From Mercenaria mercenaria (taxonomy: Eukaryota; Mollusca; Bivalvia; Venerida; Veneridae): a DNA stretch of 64,000 nt. The position numbers and the translations under genes are program-made. Each line of letters begins with the position of its first letter. The first letter of the stretch is position 1. Below are positions 30,525 through 40,932 of this stretch, piece after piece. The notes below the pieces were generated by a model. It was not told the origin of the DNA and searched no databases. It worked only from the letters and a program-made list of their open reading frames with translations. The stretch lies in NCBI RefSeq assembly GCF_021730395.1, contig NC_069371.1, positions 72,570,001 to 72,634,000 on the forward strand. Direction: 5' to 3'.

Positions 30525-31578
30525 TCAACGACCAGATTCATCTGCTGTAAGTGTAAAGAATTCATTTAATAGAACATCCATCAAAACACGCTCAAAATCT
30601 TGAAACGAACTATACTCTCTGGACAGTTCAAGCACGTGACTTGTGGTATGTGCTACAGGAAGCTTTGACCTGCCTCCAGATGTGTTGAAAGTAATGTTGA
30701 TTTTCTGTGGCATACAAGGTGATCCTGTGATCCAGATCAGAAATTGTCGCAGTTGTTTCTTGCTCATATCGCTGATAATGTTGCTGAGATAATTGATGAT
30801 GATTTTCTCCTCTGTACTAAAGCCAGCTTCGTCAAACATATCTTCAATCATCTGAACAACTCTTTAAGTTGTGGGTTTTATCATTTCATACTCTGCTCTC
30901 ACACTATCAGTGTCAAGAACATCGAAGAAGTGCTTTAAAGCAAAATCAGAAATACCTCGTCTCATCAGTGCAACATAAATATGTGAAGAGTCGATGATTT
31001 CTGCATATGCAATGTTTAAAAGGTCTTCTCTAAACGTTTTTGGTGTCGGATTCACTGAAATCTTGTTCACACTAAAAATCTGGCGAGACGCTTTTTCCTG
31101 TTTTCTGACCAAATATGATCCTTTAGACTCTTCAACAAAAGTGTACTTTCTCTTTTCGGGACGAACAGTAAGTAATCGTTCAATACTAAATCAGCATCAA
31201 CATCTTGGTCAGGGTGAGCTAAAGCTAGCACTAAACTTCGACATAGAATGGGAGGAAAGTGACCAAGTATACACAGCGTATGTTCAAGAATTTTACCAAG
31301 AATAGGAAATACACGTCTGGCCTCTGCTCTTTTGGCAACAGGTACAAGCGGGATAGTAGCATTTTCTCCCCGAAACCATACACTGCAAATCTTTTCCCAG
31401 AACAGTCCGAACATTTCTTTTGTCTTATCGCTGTCCCCTTCGTCAGCAAAACACGCCTTCAATGGTCTCGACACATCTATGTCTCCGTAAGCTGTGATAA
31501 CATCAGTAGTAATATAATTTCTTCTGACTGAAATTTCTTGTGGCCTTCCCTGCAATCTCTGTGACAAAGATTTCAGAC
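30525..31578 (-). pseudogene. Gene B exon 9: broken HECT-like exon
   Basis: The acceptor is TTTCACGCAG|GT. The frame opens as GLKSLSQRLQGRPQE and matches the gene A N-lobe, shifts at 31074..31078, then stops at 30864..30866. The C-lobe stretch 30525..30851 is readable: LPVAHTTSHVLELSREY shows Thr (30642..30644) where HECT ligases have the catalytic Cys. Confidence 0.85.
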
Positions 31579-31979
31579 CTGCGTGAAAGAGGAAGAAATA
31601 GTTCGATAAAAATAAAATTTAGCACAATGTCAATTTAAGGGGAGATTCAGATCGAAAGGATGACGAACAAATGATTATAGATATTTTATCTAATCAATAC
31701 AAATAGACGTATGTGCTCAGTTTTCATGGTTTTTTTTTTGACGATGCACGCCAGGTTACGATATAAACTGAAAATTACTATTAGATATAACATTCCACTT
31801 TGCATTTTAAAGTCTACTCAGTTCTACCATGGACCAAGTATAATATCAAGATTTTAATAGAATATTCTTGGTTGATTCATTTGCCAAATACATTCTTAAT
31901 TTGCCAAAATAATAATGTCTTTCTTTTGACCGAGTTTGTGTATAAACAAAATGTTTCATTATGTATCTGATACATTTAC

Positions 31980-32792
31980 CTGTTCGAATTTTCGAAGACC
32001 GTGTTATTGTTTTATCTTCTATGAAGTCGCTCGAAATGGACATCTCGGATACGCTTCGCACAAAATCACTTGCGATTGCTTGGTCATCTTTTTCGCAATC
32101 ACTTGCTTTCGATTGATCATCTTCTCTCATCACTATGGTATTTCTTCCGTTTGGTACACGATCTATCGTTAAAGGAGGAATATGTCCAAGCATTACAGAA
32201 CCCGCGGCAGTTGCACATGCAGGTTTGCTTGGAATGAAAATGTCGAAGTTATCAAATTCTTTTATCAAAGCTTCTTGGACTATTTTTACACCAGAATATC
32301 CTCCAACGAACAATAAACAAATGTTTTTGTCACATGAGTACTTCTCAAACACATCTTTTAGTTGCTTGACTAGCGTCAGACAATATTCTGCTACGAGTCC
32401 TTTCATAAGAGCTGCAGACAACCTCAACTTATTTCTAACAACACTAATCTCACCAGCATAAGGAGACTTACCAAGGGCAGTCTTAAAACTATCCTCTGAT
32501 TCTAGGTCAATCAAAATAAGTTCAGGTAGTGTGACTGTGATTACACTTTTAAGATGTGAAGACTCGTGTGTCAGTCTTTCATTGAAGTTTTTGTGTAATT
32601 TCCTGTACCCATGTCTACTATCTTCTTCAGTACGGAACCTATGATATGCTTCATTTCCGACGATGTCTATTAACACATTGTCAAGTGCCTCTTGTATACT
32701 GTTACCACCAAGCCCAACAAAACAAACTTTATGCTGTTCTGTAACATTTCCACTGAGGCCTTTCTGAAGAACTGTGATATCTAGCGATTTTC
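31980..32792 (-). pseudogene. Gene B exon 8: HSP70 ATPase C-terminal half and linker
   Basis: The acceptor is ATTACAG|GAA and the donor ACAG|GTAAAT, 813 nt as in gene A and fully open. LLFVGGYSGVKIVQEALI and GSVMLGHIPPLTIDRV are kept, as is the acidic Ser-rich linker. Confidence 0.88.
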
Positions 32793-33402
32793 CTGTAATT
32801 TTCACAATAAACTGAAGGTAATATGAGCGTAAAAAATCTATAAGTCATTACTCGCAATTGTTAAATTCTACTGATATTTAAATGTTGTCATTTAAATGTA
32901 AAGATGCATTAACTGATTGCATTTCATATTGCACATGTAAATGATGGTGAAAGAACAGTCTCTAATGTTGTCAGAACTGGTTGTCCGGCCCTTTTGCTCT
33001 TTGATTATTTATGTAGAAATTGTTATTGTAATAAGTATATGTAAACGAACAATGAAATATGATTTAAATCAAGTGATGTCGGACGTAGCTGCCTACTTAT
33101 TTTCTTGTTTCACATTCAGGGCGTTTTTATGATCTTTTGCAGCTTTATAATGTTTCCTTTCCATGCATTTGACACATTTCAAGCTTACCTTTTTTATGTG
33201 TAAATTAATAAGCAAACTGCCGGTTACGGTGTAAATAAGTGCTCCTCGAGCCATACCAATATTATTCATGTTAATTTACTTACACAGTGTATGGTGTTTT
33301 GATAGTATCAATCAGGTATGTTTAACATGAAACTGTTTCTATTCAAAAATGAAAACATACCATTGTCTATACTTATTTTAATCGAACAACTGGATGACAT
33401 AC

Positions 33403-33583
33403 CTCCAATATCTGTTATCATATATTGTCTTCCATTTTGAAACATATCCGCTTTTGAACTAGTTAATCCACTTGGACGATGAATGGTACAGTCCTCTTGT
33501 TCATACTTGTGTGTGATTGTACAATACTCCAAAGCGGAAACTGGCTCGATGGAAATATAGAGTTTATTCTTGGCAATTCCAGA
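33403..33583 (-). pseudogene. Gene B exon 7: HSP70 phosphate-2 region, intact
   Basis: The acceptor is TCTGCAG|TCT and the donor GGAG|GTATGT, 181 nt. Reads SGIAKNKLYISIEPVSALEY, then HKYEQEDCTIHRPSGL and QYMITDIGG without a stop. This copy shows that gene A exon 7 has lost two bases. Confidence 0.87.
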
Positions 33584-34107
33584 CTGCAGAACGAAATATG
33601 AAATATATTAGTTTGTATTTATTCTAATTCATGACCTTTTACTTGGATGTTTAGCCGCATGGACAGAATGTATGTCATATAACCGGGGGTGGGGATTGAA
33701 CCTCTATATGCAGTCCGTCTGGGCATACCATGTGATGCTTTAAGCACTGGTATTCGCAATATGGGTAAATTGACCTCAAGGGGATGGGTGCGGTCATGAC
33801 TGTTTGTTAAAATAAGGCTGTTATTATTATTATTGCCATTATAAATATTGATATTGTTGTTGTTGTTGTTGTTATTATTATTACTATATACAACGCCATT
33901 GAATATGCCATTGTATAAAATAGGCGTTTAATCAATTTATTCCGTTTCAGTTTCAGTTTCAGTCATATATTGCGACTTATCAGCAATGATTATTTAAATA
34001 ACACAGCCTAGTTTCTTTAAAGCGCAATACGTTTTATATAGTTTGCTAGATTTGTTTATTTAACCATTCAACGATATTTATCTGAGTAGACTTAAATTTA
34101 AATCTAC

Positions 34108-34332
34108 CTGTATTGCTGCTGTTTCTATCAAAGTGACTGCTCGGTCCGTAAATACAGCAGGGACAGAAATAACCCAGTAGATATCCCCAGGTCGTATGCC
34201 CGTGTTTTTTCTGTTTTGCTCAGCTTGTAAATGGTCTTTAACTCGGTTTATAATTGCTTGATATACTTCGACTGCAGGTATTTGTTTTCCTAATTCATCT
34301 TTAACATGTACATTTTGTATGTCTTTGGCTGT
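34108..34332 (-). pseudogene. Gene B exon 6: HSP70 connect-1 region
   Basis: The acceptor is TTTTCAG|ACA and the donor CAG|GTAGAT, 75 codons, fully open. DIYWVISVPAVFTDRAVTLI is the HSPA12 motif. The stretch after DHLQAEQN differs from gene A, the most divergent part of the exon. Confidence 0.85.
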
Positions 34333-34571
34333 CTGAAAATCAATTTATATGATTAAATAATACGCGCTTATAATAAAGTGGGCCAGTTTGTATTGCAACA
34401 TTAGTCAGAAATTAACCACGGACTGAACAAATATAGGATTGTTTTAATGTTGTTTCAAGCAGCTTGCTTATGGAGGTGTGCTCATTGTACATAAGCATAA
34501 TATATGAAATATAATCTAATGATTAAACTTTAAAAGAAAAGCTGTCAGGTTGTAAATACGTTTCAGCCTAC

Positions 34572-34910
34572 CAGTTTGTGATAGAAAGGAAGTTTTATAT
34601 CTCTGAAAAGATGTCCCTGGCGATGTTCCATATACTTGTCGAGTGCATCATACCCAAAACTGTCAAACACTTTGTTGTCGTCCATTAATATCATAGTTGG
34701 ATTATCTATAGATAATTCTGTTGAACAAAGATCAGACAACATCCATATGTCTGTAGGGTCCTTGCGATACTGTGATCGAAATGAGAATGCGTATCTGGTG
34801 TACGTATTGCCAATATCAATGCTTGCAACAAGAATAGGATCATGGAATTGTCCTTTTTTACTTGTATGACTTTCAGAGGTTACGTCTGGCTCCATATACA
34901 ACATCCTAGA
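34572..34910 (-). pseudogene. Gene B exon 5: HSP70 phosphate-1 region
   Basis: The acceptor is TTATAG|TCT and the donor CTG|GTAGGC, 113 codons, 13 more than gene A because of an insert after PDVTSES. ILVASIDIGNTYTRYAFSF is intact. The ATG at 34902..34904 could serve as an alternative start. Confidence 0.85.
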
Positions 34911-35179
34911 CTATAAATATAAGTACAAAGAGAATAATAGTATTATCGTACCATTAGCTAAAGATGTCAGAATGGTGAGTTTTACGAGATTTAAGATTAA
35001 ACATAAGCTCTTGCTTGAATCTAAATTGTCTTAGTTATTTCATGCAACACTGTGCCAATTTTTGCAACGTTACTGATATCACAAACTGTATTGAACAGCG
35101 ACAGCCGAAGCTGGTAACATATTCAATTTCCCTTTAGCTTTTGAAGGTGTAATTTATATAGAATTGTATTTATACTCAC

Positions 35180-35263
35180 CGTCATCTTTTCTTTTCTTTC
35201 TGCTTGTATGAATCTACAGTCCAGTTTTGTTCCCATCACTGCGTCTGGAGACACTTCCCTCCA
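35180..35263 (-). pseudogene. Gene B exon 4: end of MSP domain
   Basis: The acceptor is GAAG|TGG and the donor ACG|GTGAGT. Encodes WREVSPDAVMGTKLDCRF and the following IQAERKE, nearly the same as gene A exon 4. It is stranded without exons 2-3. Confidence 0.8.
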
Positions 35264-36487
35264 CTTCATAGTGAGCATAAGAAAGATAAAATTAATTTTC
35301 CAACATAAAATGTATAAGAAAAAACCACAGTAATCACAACATAAATTATGAGAAACTTATTCCCACAACCTACACTTATATATACACGGCTACTAAACAC
35401 TAGCGCCACCACCAAAAAGTGGTGATTATAAAAGTAGCTATGGACATTTCCGTGGTGCAGTATCACCACGTTCAAACTTCAGATGTTTACATCATGTACA
35501 TTATGCCTAATATATCTAATGATAAAATTTATTTTAAAAAATTACAGAAAGTAGTGCGTGTAAGAACGCTTTTAATACACAATGACTGTAATTTCATTAA
35601 AATATTATAAAAATTGAGGTGTCAAGAGTTCTACTCCTGTTTCGCACAATTGTACATTTTGATATTTGTTTGTATTTGAGCTGTAATTTGTTGCATAGAC
35701 ACACTGTAAGAACATTATCACGCATGCAAATGGTCTACAAATGTATGATGCTTACACAGGCAAACATTATCAGTAAAGAAATTTCCCTAAAAACAAATAT
35801 CCCAGTAATTTCTAAAAGTGGTGACGCTATCGCATCAGTGATGATGCTATACAGTAGTGGTGGCGCTGTGACTAAGGTATGCGTTTTCTGTTCAATTGCG
35901 GCTAACAACTCACACGTCTATCTTGTTTAAGAATAGTTTTATTTCTCATATTACCAACATATATTCCCAATCAATAAAACACAGAAAGGACAACATTTCG
36001 TAGCTAACCATTTCCGAGATAAAAGAGTCCACCACATAATATCATTTAATCATTTTATTACAATTAGAAACAACATGTATACATGTGACATCAGCATGTG
36101 AAATTTTCATTGCCGCTCCTCTGAAGATAAAAACTCAATTTTTACAGTTTCATTTTCAAATATTTTCAGAACATTTCTTAACACTTTTGAAATGGGTTTC
36201 TCTTTGGTAAAAAGAAATGATTCAATAAATCGCCTTATTAATAACAGAGTCTTCACGTGCACCAAACTGAGTGTCACATTCCTCCATTTCGCTAATATTT
36301 TCCAGTACTTCTCTATATTCATTGTCATCCTTAGAATCATCTAATATGTTTTTTTATATGAAAGTGACTGACTTGTCAAACATTTTGTTTTATTTGGAAT
36401 GGTGTTTTTTTTTAGTTATATATCTCTTTGGTGAGATGTATTTATTCAATTAACTAATTAAAATATTAACTTGATATTAAAACTTAC

Positions 36488-36557
36488 AATCGTATGTCGC
36501 GTCCGAATGCTCACTCCCATCCATAGCAATTATAACTTTTCTTATTTTGTCTGTCAT
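36488..36557 (-). pseudogene. Possible captured universal-stress-protein first exon
   Basis: Reads MTDKIRKVIIAMDGSEHSDA then TYD, with donor GATT|GTAAGT. K.IIAMDGSEHS is the first strand and loop of USP-family proteins. A possible second exon (36107-36345, acceptor TATTAG|) joins in phase but gives only a short acidic tail ending in TGA. It lies inside the 4.1-kb element, so I read it as a captured fragment. Confidence 0.42.
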
Positions 36558-37229
36558 TTTTGTTTACTATAAAACACTAAAGAATTGAACTGACAAAAGT
36601 AATGAAGTAAACCACGTTATATATAGATCAAGGTCAGTGTTAGGGACAACGCACCCAAGCGATCGTTATCCAATTTTTAAAGTTCAGTTCGTTATCAACT
36701 GTTGATTTTTGTACCATTTCAAGGATATCCAAACAAGAATGTTTACCTCTATGAACTTGATGTGGACTTTTTTTGAAGTATGATTTTGATCTTCCCAAGC
36801 TAAGGTCTGCATATTGTCTTTAGTTTAGTATCAGTGTGGCGATTTTTAGCGACCTTTCAGTGTAAAGTAGTTGCGTATTTATGAGATACACCTATGTATC
36901 GAATGCATGTACGAGTTATCGAGCGAAAATATAGTCCGACTATAGAGCGCACTGTCATACGAGTGCATATTTCTCGAAGCATTTCTATTATAAACAATGT
37001 TATTTTATATATGAGCTGCACCATGAGAAAACCAACATAATGCATTAGTTTGGAATTGCATTTGGAATGGTGTTTCAGTTTTATAACCTTTTTTGATAGG
37101 TGAAGAAATTAGGCCCTTTTGAATGACGGTATATATTTTGGAGTAGTATGTGTTCTTGTTGTAGAACTTGCCTTCAGTTGGATTATTGTGTTGATTTGAA
37201 AAAAAGCCTTCGGAGAAAAAGGCTTGGCA

Positions 37230-38650
37230 AGATATTGTTCTTGTTTGCGTTGTTAGGAGTGGTCCACTTTTCCCATTTCGCTTGGGGCTTCCCGTCTACA
37301 ACTGATAAACAGTGCCTGCATGATACTTGAATATATGAAAGAAAGGACGGAGGGAGTTGATGTTTTGCCTTGCAGTTTTCTTATTCGTGCATTTTAAAGT
37401 TACGCTCTTGTTGCTCTGACTTCAGACAAGTTTTTGAGTACATTGGTGTAAGTATACCTTAGATTTACTTTAATTTTATGTTTTACTTTATTAATCTGTT
37501 ATTTTTGCGCTAATGTTACAGCCTTCCTCAGCAGGGATTTTATTTACATTGTGTTGTCTAACTTGTTGAAAATAGGGTAAGTGCGAGATTGGCATGCCCT
37601 AAACGCGTTTAAACCCCCAGTTTCCTATTTATAGGTTACTGACCGTTCCAAGGCGGTGCCCCTATTTTCAAATGGTTTTCTGTCTGTCTTGTATTGTCTG
37701 TTGCGTATGTTTTCTTCTTTGTTGTAAGCGTTTTTTCCTCCTCCTCACTCCCCCTGTTGCCCCCCTCCTTTCCCCTTGCATTTGCGCAACCTTTTGCATC
37801 CCCTCCTCCTTTACTTTGAGTTAGTTTTCGTGGCTCTCCTTTATTTTGGCTGCCAGAATCCTAAGGCGGTACACGATTGTTTTTTTCCTGCTTATATGGG
37901 TGCGTTTGTGTGCTTGTGAGTCTAAAACTGTTTTCTTGTATCTTACTTGTTTGAGTTGTTAGGAGGGATCCACTTTTCCCTTTTCGCATGAGACTTCCCA
38001 TCTGCAACTGATAAATAGTATCTGCATGATACTTGAATATATAAAAGACCGGACGGAGGGAGTTGCTTTTCGCCTTGCAGTTTTCTTAGTCGTGCCCTTA
38101 AAAGTTAGGCTCCTCGTGCTCTGACTTCAGACAAGTTTTTGAGTACATTGGTGTAAATATACCTTAGATTTACTTTAATTTTATGTTTTACTTTATTAAT
38201 CTGTTATTTTTGCGCTAATGTTACAGCCTTCCTCAGCAGGGATTTTATTTACATTGTGTTGTCTAACTTGTTGAAAATAGGTTAAGTGCGAGGTTGGCAT
38301 GCCCTAAACGCGTTTAAACCCCCCAGTTTCCTTTATATAGGTTACTGACCGTTCCAAGGCGGTGCCCCTATTTTCAAATGGTTTTCTGTCTGTCTTGTAT
38401 TGTCTGTTGCGTATGTTTTCTTCTTTGTTGTAAGCGTTTTTTCCTCCTCCTCACTCCCCCTGTTGCCCCCCTCCTTTCCCCTTGCATTTGCGCAACCTTT
38501 TGCATCCCCTCCTCCTTTACTTTGAGTTAGTTTTCGTGGCTCCCCTTTATTTTGGCTGCCAGAATCCTAAGGCGGTACACGATTGTTTTTTCCTGCTTAT
38601 ATGGGTGCGTTTGTATGCTTGTGAGTCTAAAACTGTTTACTTGTTCGTTT
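37230..38650. repeat. 706-bp tandem duplication inside the TIR element
   Basis: Two nearly identical units start near 37240 and 37946; landmarks such as CTGCATGATACTTGAATATA, CGCGTTTAAACCCCC and GGCGGTACACGATTGTTTTT recur 705-706 bp apart. Pyrimidine-rich throughout. The two copies are much more alike than genes A and B are, so this is recent. Confidence 0.75.
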
Positions 38651-40583
38651 TTCAATGTTATTTAGTTGGGTGTGGCTGTGTGTTTATCTTTGGTACATGC
38701 GTGTCTGCGCTATTGTGGTTTACGTTGTAGTGGGACTGTTATTAAGGAACGTAGCATTCCCTTTGCATCCTTGTTCTACTATCCCCTTCAAATTCCTTCC
38801 CCCCACCCCCATTTTGCCCCTTACCAGTCCCTCCCCCCTCCCCCTCAATCTATATTTGGCATAAATTAATATGTACTTGTTAGATGTTTGAAGCAACCCG
38901 TCTGTAATATTTTTCCATTGCAGCTTCTTTTTGTTGTTTTGTTGTGGGCCTACTTTGCAAATGCGTGGCTCTGAGGCTGTGTTTTTTGGTGCTCTGTGCT
39001 TCCGAGAAATCTACCCTTACCTATTATCTTTTATAATGTGATTAAAAGATAAGCCGTTCAATCATTATTTACACACATGCTTCTCTTAATTCTAAAATAA
39101 CTTAAGACATTATGTTTAAAAAGGTAAATGACAATCCCTGTAATCATACCTTACTTTTCATGAATAAAACTAATTATTTGTAGCCAGAGACGTTCAAACG
39201 CTAACCGTCCGCCACAGCGCCACCACTACTGTATAGCGCTTTCACTGATGCGAAAGCACCACCACTTTTAAAAATGCTGGTGTATTTCTTTTACGGGAGA
39301 TTTTTCATAATACTTATGTATGTCTGTGTGAGTATCATACACATTTAAACCATTTACATGCGCGATAATGTTTTACTCACCTGTTTACATTTTGAAACCG
39401 GTGATAGCTGCAGCACGGAAATGTCGATAGCTCTTTTCCTTATCACCACATTTTGGTGGCGGCACTAGGGTTTAGTAGCCGTGATATAGAAGATAGAACT
39501 ATGTATACAAGGCAGAACCATGCATGCAGAAATGTTGCATAATATGTAACACGTACAATTGAAAATTACGACTGATATGTTTTATTATCTGAATCTGAGA
39601 TGTTCAGTTTTCTGTTTAAAAAGCATTCATGCGCTTTATTGTCTGATTCCCCTTGATTCAGATTTTACAGCCGAAGAAATCAGTGAACAACCAGGGGGTA
39701 AGTCAGACGATAAAACACAAGAAGGTCTTGCTTTTTTATTCTAGCATGCTCATTGAAATATTGTGATAAAAATGCTAAACTTCATACATCCGACGGGCAT
39801 CATGCAGTATTCTGACGTCAAAATCAAAGTCATGATATCCTCACTGCTCCGAACGTCAACCGTTAATTCTACTCTATGATGCTCTACTATATAATGCTTA
39901 ATGAGAAAAATGATTGCACCAACACTTTGTTATGTGTAAAAAAGGCATAAAAACGTAAAAGCTATGTGACCTATGCACTGAAAAACAACATACGAGTACA
40001 TCTGCGTCAATGTTTTGATATAGCACCGAGTTATTCGAAATTAATTACATACCACGACCATTTTCGACGAGCGGTAATATCAGAAAAAAATATGTTTAAA
40101 CGTGAATTAGAACCAAATCAATAATTGAAAATATGAGCAATTACTTCACAATATATACGCATAAATACAATTAACATTCACATTATAAATGGCAATTGCC
40201 ACTTATTACCATAATATGCGTGCGTGCTTGCTTGTTTAACAAATGAATGTTGTGTATAACATTTAATTTAAACTATTGCTCTTCAACATTGCTGACTCGA
40301 CTTTCCAGATTTTATTTGAATGTTAACATTAAACATTGGAAAGACAGTTTAACAAGTTTGCACAGGACGTATTGATTATTTACTAGTTGTTAATAGCGAT
40401 CAAGATATAAATAAACACAACAAATACTTAGAATCTATAATTACACTTCTGTTAAAGATTTTATCTGCGTATTTGTACCTTTCATGTTTAAACAAGTTAT
40501 TTGAACCTGAATATAATTATGTACATATACTATTTAATGCTACATGAATTGATATAGAAATTAAAAATATCACAATTACCTGG

Positions 40584-40866
40584 CCCCGCCCGCTTAGCTA
40601 GGTAAGAGCGTTGGTCTACGGATTGCGGGGTCGCGAGTTCGATCCTCGGGCGGGGCGTATGTTCTCCGTGACTATTTGATAAACGACATTGTGTCTGAAA
40701 TCATTAGTCCTCCACCTCTGATTCATGTGAGGAAGTTGGCAGTTACTTGCGGAGAACAGGTTTGTACTGGTACAGAATCCAGGAACACTGGCTAGGTTAA
40801 CTGTCCGCCGTTATATGATTCAAAATACTGTTGAAAAACGGCGTAAAACCCAAAACAAACAAACAA
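40584..40866 (+). mobile_element. tRNA-headed SINE on the gene B exon 1 donor
   Basis: Target duplication ACAATTACCTGG at 40572..40583 and 40867..40878. The tRNA-like head (CCCGCTTAGCTAGGTAAGAG to GGGCGGGG) is at 40584-40656, the tail is (CAAA)n at the right. Same family as 15804..16083. The duplicated 12 bp contain the splice donor of gene B exon 1. Confidence 0.87.
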
Positions 40867-40874
40867 ACAATTAC

Positions 40875-40932
40875 CTGGGAATACAAGTTCAGCTGCAGGC
40901 TCAATTTGTAAAACTTGTTTTAGCGCCGCCAT
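40875..40932 (-). pseudogene. Gene B exon 1: start of MSP domain
   Basis: ATG at 40930..40932; encodes MAALKQVLQIEPAAELVFP plus one base, closer to VAP than the gene A copy. The donor CCAG|GTAATTG lies inside a SINE target-site duplication. The next MSP exon cannot be found downstream. Confidence 0.75.

Larger units (their letters stand above)
35385..39483. mobile_element. 4.1-kb element with long TIRs in gene B intron
   Basis: Ends are CACGGCTACTAAACACTAGC and its inverse at 39483. The inverted arms extend about 290 bp on the right; the left arm is longer because of an insert near 35500-35710. Flanks show ATATA on both sides. Gene A has the uninterrupted site near 13150. The interior holds a possible captured exon (36488..36557) and a 706-bp tandem duplication. 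No transposase is recognised. Confidence 0.75.
30525..40932 (-). pseudogene. Gene B: decayed tandem paralogue of gene A
   Basis: Exons: 40875..40932 (exon 1), 35180..35263 (exon 4), 34572..34910, 34108..34332, 33403..33583, 31980..32792, 30525..31578. Splice sites and phases equal gene A where exons remain. MSP exons 2 and 3 are absent from 35264-40874. Joining exon 1 to exon 4 breaks frame and soon stops. Exon 9 has lost one A in a run at 31074..31078 and has TAA at 30864..30866 where gene A has GAA. A 4.1-kb TIR element lies between exons 1 and 4. The ATPase exons 5-8 are fully open, so a shorter HSP70-only product from an ATG in exon 4 or 5 cannot be excluded. Confidence 0.82.

Noticed and set aside
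30525-31567. Three separate minus-strand ORFs that could be called three small genes
   Set aside because: They align in order to the single gene A exon 9 and are split by one 1-bp shift and one nonsense codon.
40584-40656. Functional tRNA gene
   Set aside because: It is the head of a SINE with tail and target duplications, and the cloverleaf pairing is imperfect.
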